This document shows, in pieces, positions 35,146 through 45,414 of a DNA stretch of 64,000 nucleotides. Numbering within the stretch: the first letter of the stretch is position 1; every line of letters begins with the position of its first letter. Below the pieces are notes generated by a model. That model did no database searches. It saw nothing but the letters and a program-made list of their open reading frames with translations, and was not told the DNA's origin. Origin of the DNA: Thelonectria olida (taxonomy: Eukaryota; Ascomycota; Sordariomycetes; Hypocreales; Nectriaceae); assembly GCA_020736575.1 (NCBI GenBank), contig JAGPYM010000002.1, positions 1,922,001 to 1,986,000 on the forward strand, given 5' to 3'. The translations under genes were made by a program, and so were the position numbers.

Positions 35146-35814
35146 TCATGTGGCCGGTGCTGTCATTTCCAGTATCTGCTGAACCGACTCGGGAACGTCG
35201 AATGGCCTCTCCTCCGGGACGAGGCCAATCTTCACCAATTCCTCAGTGGTCATGCCTGGTTGCTCATCAAGAACCCTCTTGAGCTCACGAGCGGTTTCTG
35301 TGACGTCCTCAATCTCAACAATCCACTCGTTGGCCCACGTCCCGCTCAGTGAGCCAGGAATTCCAATTTGGATGCTCCGGTAAGGCAGCATTCCCAGGCG
35401 AGGCGTGCGCTCGGGATCCCACTGAATCCTCACCTCGCTCGACTTTGCGCGTCTTCCGTTTGTCGTCTCCTTTTCGGTACTCTGCTCTTCTTTGCTCTTT
35501 TGGGCATGTGTGGACAAGACGCCCCTTTCGAGTAGGCCGATGAAGTCTTCGTGCTTCATCTTGAGCGCGAGAATGCGACACTGGCGAGCATCTTTATACG
35601 AGTAACCGGCACGATACATCATCCACGCCCAGCTTGGTTTGACCCAGGTCATGCGACCGGGTTTGAAGTCGGGGGATGCATTCAGCTTTTGGCTTTCAAC
35701 AGCAGCGTTGGCGATGGAGGAATTGTAAGCCTGGTAGACGGTGATGGTTGCATCGTCGTAATGGGCTCGAATCTGCCGGTAGGGGACTTGAGACTTGGGT
35801 GAGGGAGTAGTCAT
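35146..35814 (-). CDS. DUF4291 domain protein
   Basis: Single-exon gene of 222 residues. Family features: RQIRAHYDDATITVYQAY near the N-terminus, FKPGRMTWVKPSWAWMMYRAGY (about 50-72), and RIQWDPERTPRLG in the middle. These define the widespread DUF4291 family of bacteria and fungi, whose biochemical role is not established. A charged insert (about 105-125, Lys/Glu/Ser) separates the halves. The start is the only ATG near the conserved N-terminus. It shares the strand of the HET gene, but I see nothing linking their functions. Confidence 0.93.
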   Translation of the reverse strand: MTTPSPKSQVPYRQIRAHYDDATITVYQAYNSSIANAAVESQKLNASPDFKPGRMTWVKPSWAWMMYRAGYSYKDARQCRILALKMKHEDFIGLLERGVLSTHAQKSKEEQSTEKETTNGRRAKSSEVRIQWDPERTPRLGMLPYRSIQIGIPGSLSGTWANEWIVEIEDVTETARELKRVLDEQPGMTTEELVKIGLVPEERPFDVPESVQQILEMTAPAT

Positions 35815-36840
35815 GGTGAGTGAATGGCGGGTTAGGCATGCATATGCTGTTGGTGTCGAAAAGGGAGATTTCCGGGTTCATTGAGTGAATTATATAGCCA
35901 TTCCATGGTGACACGAAATTGAGGCCTTCACGAATGAGTCCTTCTCCAAACGGAGCTGAGCTGAAGGTATGAGTCTTCGGCGAAGGAGAAGCAGTCTATG
36001 GCATAGTTCAGGTATTATTAGTGGCGGATGGTCAACTGGGCTCAGACTCCCGGGGGGGGTGTGACAGTGAATGTGACAGAGCGACGAGTGCATGGCAGAA
36101 GCATCGGCCCGCCACTAACGACTCCATCCACGTTGTCCGTGTCGTCACTGTGTCTGCAGGCGCATTTCGAAGGCGTAGCCATGGCCCTGCTGACCTCGAG
36201 AAGGGCAACGCCACCAGGTTCACGGGGGAAACTGAGCAATTAGGCGTCGGGTCTCTCATTAGTTACTACGCAGCTACAGTAGTATCTCCTTTGACGATTT
36301 CGTCATGATTATGCCCGCAGCAACGTAGTGGATGCCTTGCAGAGCATCGAACAGTTCCAGAGTAGGTCCCCAGCAGCTGAGGGCGGGTGGAGAAGACCCT
36401 CCGTCAGCTCCCTGGTTACCACCCGCCCGCCCTGCCTGTTGACTTAGTTATCTTATTTCACGTCTCAACCAAGTTGCCGATCGGATATATCCATGAAACT
36501 CAAACATCTCCATCCTCATCTCCATCACCACCAACACATCCTGCTCCTCTCCGCCTCTCCCTCTCCTTTGCCCCCTCCCCGCCCTATATAACCCCCCCTA
36601 CTGCTCCTCGATCGATTACGCTCCCATTGTCCCCTCCGATCCCTCCCACGTGCCCCACCTCGCCATCACCGCCCTGGCGAGATCGAGCTTACTCCTCCCC
36701 CGCCTTGATCCTTCACGAACTCGAATTCAGGCTTCAGCCTCGATAGAAGCGAATGGGCCGAATTTACGGATCTGACGCACACGGCTCCCTCCTCGATACT
36801 CAACACTCTCCTCCCCCACGACCGACCCCCTAAGTTGTGC
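35815..36840. other. divergent promoter region, DUF4291 and Vps9 genes
   Basis: About 1 kb with a G8 run near 36052, pyrimidine-rich DNA from 36500 to 36700, and a short upstream ORF just before the Vps9 start. Confidence 0.6.
36753..36833 (+). other. upstream ORF of the Vps9 gene
   Basis: An ATG opens 26 codons and stops seven bases before the ATG at 36841. The peptide begins MGRIYGSDAHGSLLD and ends Pro-rich. If the leader is transcribed it could damp translation of the Vps9 protein. Alternatively it is a first exon I failed to join. Confidence 0.5.
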
Positions 36841-39409
36841 ATGTCTCCGCCGGAGCTTTCAGTCAACCCCGCCAGCCAGTCTGTCAAGGACGAGACGCTG
36901 TCTAGCCCTCCCCATGGCGAAGTAAACTCCCCAGAGGACCCCTTCGTGGGCGATGCAGACGTGCAGCAAGGACAGGAACATGCATCATCAGACAAGATCA
37001 GCCAGCCAGGGGAGAAGCCCGAGTCTGGAGACTTGATCGATCTGAACGATGGGACCCCTCCACGAGATGAGGCACCAAAACAAACACCCTCGGTAGTGGC
37101 CAAGGGAAAGCAAACCCTTGTATCCCAAGAACCCGGGGGCGATGCGGTCGAGACCCTATCATCATCCATGGCCACCCTGAAGCCTGCTCCCCTCGCCTCG
37201 TCGAACGATGCCAACACACAGTACCTCACCGCCGAACCGTCCACTTATGTTGACCCCACGCCTGCGACCCCAACAACTTCACAGCCTCCTTCACGAACTC
37301 CTTCAAATGCCGCATATTCGCCTCGTTCTGGAGACTCTCCCTCCAAATCAGACGCCGATTACGAAGACAAGCCAGACACGAGCGAGGATGAGCAGGAAGG
37401 CGCTGAGATCCAAAGCATCATGGAGCAGTTCAGTGAGGTAGGAGGCGGACCTGATGCTGAAGAAGTCATGAGCCCGCGGTTGGAGATAGCATCACCGATG
37501 CTGGGCAACCCTGTTCAACATCCACCACGGAAGTCGAGCTTGGAGCCCTTGGCACCCACTCTCAGCAACAACATCCAGCAGCTCCAAGGTTTGCACATCA
37601 ACACAACCTCCCCAACGGGTGACGTCTCTACGGAAAGTCTCATCGATGAACACGGCCCTCCCGTTCCTCCCAAAGATGGCATTCATGGCACACCTCCGCG
37701 TCTCAAGCAAGACCGCACGGGGAGTGTGGGAACTCCCAGCTCTCCAGTCCATCGGCCTCCTCCCCCTGAGCCTGAGCCGGAGCCCGTCCTACCATTCGAC
37801 TTCCACCGTTTCCTAGAGCAGTTACGGAATAAGAAGGCAGACCCCGTAGCAAGGTACCTCAAGTCCTTCTTGTTTGAGTTTGGCAAGCGCCAGTGGATGG
37901 TCCACGAGCAGGTCAAGATTATCAGTGACTTCCTTGCCTTCATTGCTAACAAGATGGCGCAATGCGAAGTCTGGAGGGATGTCTCTGATGCCGAGTTTGA
38001 CAACGCCCGTGAAGGTATGGAGAAGTTGGTCATGAACCGACTGTACACTCAGACTTTCTCTCCTGCCATCATGCCGCCAAAACCCATCCCAGGGGCGAAA
38101 CCGAAGCGGAAAGGGGCCGACATACCAATGGGTCCCGGAAGACGAGGTCAACACCAGGAGGATGTTGAACGGGACGACATCATCACTCAGAAGATCAACA
38201 TCTATGGGTGGGTCAAGGAAGAACACTTGGATATCCCCCCAGTTGGCGACAGCGGACGACGGTTCTTGAAGCTGGCACAGCAAGGTCAGTCAGCATGGCC
38301 CTGGTGTGCATGATTATCAAGCTGACACGCGCAGAACTCCTGAAAATCAAATCATACAGAGCACCCCGGGACAAGATAATATGCGTCCTGAATTGCTGCA
38401 AAGTTATTTTTGGTAAGTGAGGTATTGCAAGCAGCTCGAGGTGCTGGCATCCTAACACTACCGCAGGCCTCTTGAAACACAACAAGTCAGATTCGTCGGC
38501 AGATTCCTTCATGCCTTTACTTATTTACGTTGTTTTGCATTCAAACCCCGAACACTTAGTGTCTAATGTTCAATACATCCTGCGATTCAGGAACCAGGAG
38601 AAGCTTGGAGGCGAGGCAGGCTATTATCTATCATCCTTGGTAAGCGATTTGGACGGTTACGTTAACTTTCATGCCTAACAAGTCATAGATGGGTGTTATC
38701 CAGTTCGTCGAAAACATGGACCGGACTACTCTCACTATTACGGACGAAGAATTCGAGAAGCATGTTGAAGCGGCTGTCTCCGCCATTGCAGAGAAACACC
38801 AGGCTACATCTCCTCAGGCCCCTCAGCAACCTGTCTTTAACGAAAAGGTCTCTCTTGAACCAGCCGGAGGGTCTTCTCAACGTGCTTCCCTTGACAACCC
38901 CGGCCCTCGGAGGTCAACGTCGAATGACGGTTACACTGGGGAGGACAGAGCGGCAATCAGTGGCCTTTTGAAGACGATCCAGCGGCCGCTAAGCTCAATT
39001 GGACGCATCTTCTCGGACGATCCCGACAGCTCGTTGCAAGCTCCCGGCCCCAGTAGCGCACCTCGTACGCCCGGGCCCGAACGCCTCTCACCCCGGCAGA
39101 GTCGTGAAGAGCCCCGCGAGGGTTATGACCGGCCGCACCCCTCGAGACATACCCTTTCAGCAGAGGAAGCTGCAGCACGGCAGGCCAGCGCAGAGGTGGC
39201 TGAAGCTCAGAGGCTGCATCGTGCAGAGCACGCCAATGTCGTAGAGACGCTGGCAGGAATGTTCCCAGACCTGGACAGGGACATTATCAGTGATGTGGTG
39301 TACCAGAAAGAGGGACGGTAAGTCGATACCACGCTCTTTTACTCGTTCGATCACTGACAAGAATAGGGTTGGATTGGCGGTTGACGCATGCCTTGCCTTG
39401 TCCACATAG
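36841..39409 (+). CDS. vps9: Vps9-type guanine nucleotide exchange factor for Rab5 (Vps21)
   Basis: Activates Rab5/Vps21 in early-endosome and vacuolar traffic. Five exons (36841-38284, 38335-38412, 38467-38639, 38689-39317, 39367-39409) give 788 residues. The N-terminal 310 residues are disordered and acidic. A helical bundle follows (from about 319, FDFHRFLEQLRNKK), then the VPS9 domain (about 450-640). Its signature SADSFMPLLIYVVLHSNPEH, SNVQYILRFR and GEAGYYLSS includes the catalytic Asp and Tyr positions. The C-terminus holds a ubiquitin-binding CUE domain (about 740-787, VVETLAGMFPDLDRDIISDVVY), completed only through the 43-nt last exon. This order matches yeast Vps9, although the protein is longer because of the N-terminal tail. 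The true start could lie in an upstream exon. Confidence 0.93.
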
Positions 39410-40113
39410 CAACTCGAATGATGTATGAATAATACCAACCATGACCATTTTCCCACTGGCTTGACGCTTTTTATAACTCGGTGGTGTCTTAGATGCCCTG
39501 ATTGCCCTTGGTGTTGCGCAAGGCGTATTGTAATCAGCTGGAACCCCACCAACCTGGTGAAGTGTTTTATCTTGACGACTTGACTATGCGAACACTCACA
39601 GCTGTAACCCACAAGATTCTCAGCCACGTCGTCTGGACGTTGGCTACATTACCCCAAATACGAGTTCAATGACACGGGTCTTCTTGCTATATTCCTGCCT
39701 GTCACTAGATCAGTCCCAATACACGGACTCGTTTTAGGTACCTTCTTGCAGTATCAAACTCAGCGCCGCAAACCACTGTGAATTTCCTCAGCCTTTGAAG
39801 CATAAAATATTGATCCCTTGATAAGTGAATGTAAACAACATGAACATTCACAAGAAAACTTAACCTCCTCAAGAGGCCTTCCCTCATGTGGCTCCTTGGA
39901 AAAACAAATCACATCCATCTACAAACTAAAATGCTCAGCCTGATCCTACAGCCCCCAACTCATTACATCCAACAACCGTTCTGAGTCATCTCACCGAATC
40001 ACGCACCGCCCCCGTAGTGGCCAACATCAGCGCCATTGCTTATAAAACAAAGCCACTCATCTTCTGCAGGAATCGCATTGCACGCAGCATCCTCTCGCAA
40101 CTCGTCCTGAACC
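39410..40113. other. intergenic
   Basis: About 700 bases, A/T-richer than the flanking genes. It is the 3' side of Vps9 and the promoter of the RNA ligase gene. No gene is seen. Confidence 0.6.
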
Positions 40114-41253
40114 ATGGCTCGCAAACTCGTCACCGTCCGGCGCATCGCCGCGCTAAACGAGATCCCCGGCGCCGACCGCATCGAGGCCGCCTCGGTCGAC
40201 GGCTGGACATGCGTCGTGCCCGTCGGCCAGTTCGAAAAGGGCGGGCTCGCCGTCTTCTTCGAGATCGACAGCCTTCTGCCCGCAAAGGACGAGCGCTTCG
40301 CCGCCTTTGCCAAAACAAACGACGGCGAGGACATTAGACTCAAAACGGTCCGCATCAGAAAGGTCACGTCGCAAGGCCTGCTGATGCCCCTGGCCACCTT
40401 TCCCGAGATCAAGGCCGTCGTCGACAAGCTCGCCCTCGAGCTGCAGCCCGCAGAGGTCGAGGCTCGTCTCCGCGCCGTGAGCTTCGAGAAGGAGCTCGGC
40501 GTGCGCAAGTTCGTGGCGCCAGAACAGGCGTCGCAGAAAGGCGTCGCCGGCGGCCGGCCCGCGTACATGGCCGACTTCCCCGTCTTCATCCCCAGGACAG
40601 ACCAGGAACGCATCCAAAACATGCCGGGGGCGTTCGACGAGTGGCCAGACTCCGTCTTCCAGGAGACGACCAAGATGGACGGGTCGTCCATGACGGCCTA
40701 CTTCCTCCGCCGCGACAGCCCGTACTTCGATATGCTGCCACCTCTGCCCCTGACCGCGAAGAACGCAGAGTTCCCCAACGGGCGCTTCGGCGTGTGCTCG
40801 CGCAACCGCGACATCGGCGAGGTGCCCAACAGCGGGCTCTTCTGGCCCACGGCGCTGGCGAACAACCTGCCCTCGACGCTCTCGCGCCTAGACCGCAACA
40901 TTGCTCTTCAGGGAGAGCTATGCGGCTCAAGCATCCAAGCAAACTTCGAGGGCTTCGCCCCGGGCGCGCACGACTTCTTCCTCTTCACGATTTGGGATGT
41001 CGACAAGCAGCGGCCGCTGCCACCGCGAGAGGTGCACGAGATATGGGCGCCGAAACTGGGCGTCAAGCATGTGCCTGTTGTCGGATACCATGCTCTCAAG
41101 TACGTTGCGTCCAGTGTAGGCGAGCTAGTCAAGAGAGCGGATGGAAAGGGCATCAATGGGAAGAAGAGAGAGGGGATCGTCTTGAAGCATGTTGACGGCA
41201 AAGTCAGCTTCAAGGCTATATCGAATTCGTACTTGCTGAAGCACGGAGAATGA
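40114..41253 (+). CDS. RNA ligase, Rnl5/DraRnl (Deinococcus DRB0094-like) type
   Basis: ATP-dependent nucleotidyl transferase that should seal nicked or broken RNA through a lysyl-AMP intermediate. Single exon, 379 residues. The N-terminal domain (about 1-130, starting ARKLVTVRRIAALNEIPGAD, then VVPVGQFEKGGLAVFFEIDSL) resembles the OB-fold module that distinguishes DraRnl from other ligases. The catalytic domain carries motif I K-M-D-G-S at residues 187-191 (adenylated K187), a motif III-like FFLFTIWD, motif IV KREGIVLK and motif V VSFKAIS. DraRnl has about 340 residues, so the size fits. The gene is intronless and G/C-rich at third positions, unlike its intron-containing neighbours, which is compatible with an old bacterial origin. 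Its cellular substrate in fungi is unknown. Confidence 0.9.
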   Translation: MARKLVTVRRIAALNEIPGADRIEAASVDGWTCVVPVGQFEKGGLAVFFEIDSLLPAKDERFAAFAKTNDGEDIRLKTVRIRKVTSQGLLMPLATFPEIKAVVDKLALELQPAEVEARLRAVSFEKELGVRKFVAPEQASQKGVAGGRPAYMADFPVFIPRTDQERIQNMPGAFDEWPDSVFQETTKMDGSSMTAYFLRRDSPYFDMLPPLPLTAKNAEFPNGRFGVCSRNRDIGEVPNSGLFWPTALANNLPSTLSRLDRNIALQGELCGSSIQANFEGFAPGAHDFFLFTIWDVDKQRPLPPREVHEIWAPKLGVKHVPVVGYHALKYVASSVGELVKRADGKGINGKKREGIVLKHVDGKVSFKAISNSYLLKHGE

Positions 41254-41661
41254 TGGCTATTCTTTTGGGTAAAAGCAACAAGTTTGGGTAATGCAGGCGT
41301 CTTTTAAAGGTTTCATTCTTCTTTGTGCTTAGACTATAGTGGATAGACTGGGTATGCACGCAAGAGTTATGAAGATTATCATTGGCAGTGTGTAGTTAAA
41401 AGGTTCTATATTGACAAAAAAGTGATGCGCGCTTCCGTGGTAAACAAGTCTTTTGCTCGCTTTAACCCTTTCCTCCGTTGAATGAAAGTGATATGGCCCC
41501 TCCGCCTCTAAAAACAAACCCACGCGAGCGTTGAGCTGCAAATCCCCTCCCTTGCAGCCAAGACATATAAAATAGTCATGTGCGAATACAAGCAACAGTC
41601 GTGTTATTTATGTACCAGTGGCATATGGTATCGCTTCATGTCTTGATGAACCGTCCTGCCT
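41254..41661. other. intergenic between convergent genes
   Basis: About 400 A/T-rich bases holding two 3' UTRs. No gene is seen. Confidence 0.65.
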
Positions 41662-43943
41662 TTAGAACCCTCTATATCCTCCACCGGTACCATTGCCATA
41701 ACCGTATGATTGTCTGTTGTTTGGACGACCGTAGCTGCCATAGTTGTCATATCGCCCTTGACCTACGGGGCTTGGAGCTCGATCAGCCCATCCCATTGGT
41801 GCCGCACTTTCGACGAGACTTAACCTGGCGTCATTGCCGTCGTGGGGAGTCAAGTTTCGGTTGTTAGGCGGGCTGGATGAGAGATAATCGCGTTGATGGC
41901 CCTCCTCTGCGTCCGAGTATCGGTCTTGGTTCAGAGAGTTTCGCTTCTCCTTCTCTCTCGAGATGGGGAACATATGGAAGTTCTCGCCATCGTACTTGCG
42001 GTCAAGGAGCAAGGAGTTGCGTGCGTCAAGTGGCGTGAGAGTGTCCACGTCACGCTGCATCTTTTCTGTAAGGGTGTTAGTCAGATTCATGCTTATTTTC
42101 AAGCTTCAAAGTTTGGCGACTTACCCATCTCCTTTCTACGCTTGCGGTGGGGGTTCTCTTTGCAGGCGATGTTGATAGCGTTCCATACAATTAGGATAAC
42201 CAAGAGACCCGTCAGGGCAGACTGTACGGCAATAAGTACCACACCCACCACGGTCTTGGTTGTCTGCTGAATGCCAAGCTCCTCGACGAAAACGAGAATA
42301 CAGACCACGGAAAGAACGCGGACGACCTGGATAGCAATGCCAATGACGGTGCCAGACTTGCGTTCGTAGGGTCGGCTCCAGATGAGCAGACCCAGCATCA
42401 AAGCCTCAACAATGCACTGAGCAATGGTCTGGCTCGTACCGTGACCATCACCAGCAGCGAGGATGCATCCCTTCGAAAAGAGATAGATGATGGTGGGGAT
42501 GAAGAGCCACCAATAGTCCTTCTTGTAAGATTCGTAGAAGAGCGAATACTTGACCCAAATGTCCTTGTCTTGGTACAGACCCTCGGGGTTGCCCTCCGCC
42601 TTCTTCAACTTTTGGACCGTGCTGTAAATCTTCCATGAAAAGAATGCCAAAATAGCTGTAAAGATAGCCAAGGTGACACCAGCCAATGTCTTTGCAGCCC
42701 AAGAATCGCCATTAGTGAACTGGAAGACGCAGTACAGCACCCACATTCCGTAGAGAAGTAGGATGAGAGACGTAATGGCGCGGGCGATGGAGCCCCAGTA
42801 GTGCTTACGGAATCCAGCCAGAGACTGGGGGAAGCTGCCAAACAGAGCCCAAAACTCGAGAATAACCTTGACGAGCAAGATGCCGACGACAATGGCAGCA
42901 ACTACAATGGCAACAATGAGAAGAACCGTCATGAACGTGTTGGACTTGGGGACGCTGAGTTGCTGGGCGTAGGCCGAAATTCCCGAGACAGTCAACTTCA
43001 AGTTGGAGATATCCACCGACTCGCTGTCATCGCGAGGTAGCAGGGTTCCAAACGTATCCAGGGCACGCTTCATCTTAAAGGCGCTTGAATTGGCGGTGCT
43101 AGTCGAGTTGTCTGGGAAGACTAGGGTCGCCGTCTGCAGCGTCTCGAAGCTGTCGACGGTAATGTTGCCGCCCGTCATGTTTCGGAACGAGTCAATGGAC
43201 GTTTGAAGGCTGGACCAGGGGATGATGCCTGCGGAAAAGCCAAAGTTTTTGGTGAAGCTGCGGTAGACAGGGGGGTAGCTAACGGAGAGCATGCCATTCA
43301 TGGCCATGCCTTGGAACCATCCGAGTGTCTCAGAGAAGCTGGGACTGGGAAGGCCACCACCAGAGCTACCGTAGGCAGCGGAGCTTGCGGCCGAGAAGCC
43401 GGAAACAGCCATCGAAGCACCAAGGATACCAACAGCCGCGTAGGTAACGGCCTTGAGCTGGACCGTCTTTCCATTGCTGACCTGGGACTCAATGCAGGCA
43501 ACAATATCATCATCCATGTTGATGAGCTTCAGAGTTGCCTGAGCAGAAATATCGGGAACTTGGAAGGCGATGGAGGGAACCATATCGGCATAGTTGTCGG
43601 GAATGAGTTCACTGCCGCTGGCAGCCCAATCGCCGGCCGGAACAGGGCAGAGTTGCTTGACATAGGTCGTCATTGCGCAAGGGTTGAATGTCTTGTTGTA
43701 GAATTCGGTGCCGTAGGCGGTCACACTGAGCACCGCCGTCACGTTACGGGGAGTCTTGCTGGAACCGGCGACATTATAATCGATCTTCTGAGTCTTGGAG
43801 TCGTATTTGATATCCAAGGCAGTGACCTCGATATCAGCTGCTGAACCGCAATCAGTGAAGCCGGTTGTCTCCAGAACGCTACCACCCAAAACGCCCGTAG
43901 CCAGAGCCGTAGCGGCCAAAACCACCGAGGCAAATCGAGTCAT
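41662..43943 (-). CDS. Flc-family (flavin carrier/TRP-like) membrane protein
   Basis: Two exons (43943-42125, 42065-41662) encode 740 residues. A signal peptide (1-20, MTRFASVVLAATALATGVLG) precedes an ML-like lumenal or extracellular domain (about 25-165) with paired Cys. About eight or nine membrane segments follow: near 165-185, 335-365, 387-407, 417-437, 478-495, 507-523, 532-553 and 564-592. The cytosolic tail (about 600-740) is basic, then Ser/Asn/Gly/Tyr-rich and disordered. This is the ML-like plus TRP architecture of yeast Flc1-3 and Pkd2-type proteins, linked to heme/FAD transport, calcium homeostasis and cell-wall integrity. Which paralogue this is cannot be told. The ATG at 43943 directly precedes the signal peptide, so the longer upstream frame is ignored. 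Confidence 0.93.
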
Positions 43944-45279
43944 TGTTGTAACAGGCCGTTGAAGTACACAAAGCTGAAAGGAAATTCGTAGCTCGACTGA
44001 GGCTGTATCTAATTTGAAGACTCGGGAAATATGGTCGTGACTGATGGTGTTGTACAGAATGGGTATAAACGGCTTGAAATGGCTTCGTATGTAGTCGAGA
44101 TGGACAGATTCGATGGGATATCCAAAGATGAGATTCGAGAGATGTATATGCAGAGATGGCGATGTCCTTGAGGAAAGAAATGGTATCAAATAAAGCAATA
44201 AAGAATAAGAAGAAAAAGGAGAGAGAAATGTGTGATGAATGGACAGGAAAGGAATGTCTAGTTTGAGATCAAACAAGTGGTGCAAGCACGAAGTGAAGAA
44301 GATGGCCGAGGGTCAACCTGGAAAGAAGAGAAAAGAGAAGAGGGCAAATGCCCGCGGTCGTCCAATGTGTCGACGGGAGATGAGAAGCGATGGAGGAGAG
44401 GTGTTCGTCGGCCCTCTCAGGTGACAGTCGAAGAGGGCAATGGATGTAGTCGTCGATGCGTCGGTGGCTGGATCTCTATAATGGCAGGTTTATATGATGC
44501 TGAAATGAGAGGCTAGAAAACGACAATGCCGCAAAGGAAGCAGCATGCCCTTTTTCCGAAAACCAGACGAGTTGTGAGATGCAAGGAAAGAAAATACGAC
44601 AAGACAAAAACCACGAGATACGATGCTGAAGATGCTGGAAATACAATGCAATGCGATGAATGACAGATCAAAAGACGAAGAAGCGGGAGTGGGCAGTAGG
44701 TAAAGGAGAAAGACGGGATGATGGACTGGATCCAGCCATGGAACAAGGATGGATGCAAGGACCCCGAGCAGAGGGATGGATCACCGTGGCCATGGATGCA
44801 GGTACCCCTCGCAGTGATTCCTTGCTTCTCGACGGAGCTCCCTTCCATGATGGGTGGCAGATGTGCGTCCAGTGGTTCAGGATGTCGTCTCAGCGTCTTC
44901 TCAGTGGACGCTGGCAAAGACGGTGGCTGTCGAACCACGAACGGAGGTCCCCTGAACAGCAAGCCGGCATGGAGACGGATGGAGTCGACGGGCCCCGCCA
45001 CTGCCCCACGATCCAGGGGCCAAGGAGGTCTCTCCCCTGCGTGGCGTTCTTTTGGAGTCTTGGTATCGCAGGGGCCGCTGACGACTGGGCCAGTGGCTGC
45101 TCAGGGTTCCGTCAACCTTGTTTTTCTTTCGTGCGGCGGTGTCGTCGCGTGTCTTGTGTCTTGTCTTGTCAGCTCGTGTGCTGCTTGACTTGTGCTTCTC
45201 GTATCACAGACCACCTCAGGTTATGTAAGGAGGAGGCTGAAGAGAGGTTGAAGGGCAAGGGGACAGTCAGGGACTTACT

Positions 45280-45302
45280 AAGGTACCTAAGGTACGTACG
45301 TA
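45280..45302 (-). repeat. dispersed TACGTACNTACCTTAGGTACCTT element, copy 1
   Basis: The reverse complement matches 54122-54144 at 22 of 23 positions (one mismatch, G to A). Its core contains overlapping palindromes (GGTACC, CCTTAGG). Confidence 0.85.
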
Positions 45303-45386
45303 TTACGCAGTACGTCCTTCCATTGGGAAGGATCAGGGCAGACGATCCACCAAATCACTAGCCAGAGGATGGATAGCACCTGCCTC

Positions 45387-45414
45387 CGTTCAACGTTCAA
45401 CGTTCAACGTTCAA
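45387..45414. repeat. CGTTCAA tandem repeat, 4 units
   Basis: Four perfect 7-bp units, intergenic, about 90 bases downstream of the dispersed element. Confidence 0.95.

Noticed and set aside
32900..35814. HET and DUF4291 genes as a two-gene immunity locus
   Set aside because: No NLR-type or other known incompatibility partner is adjacent, and DUF4291 has no known link to HET function.
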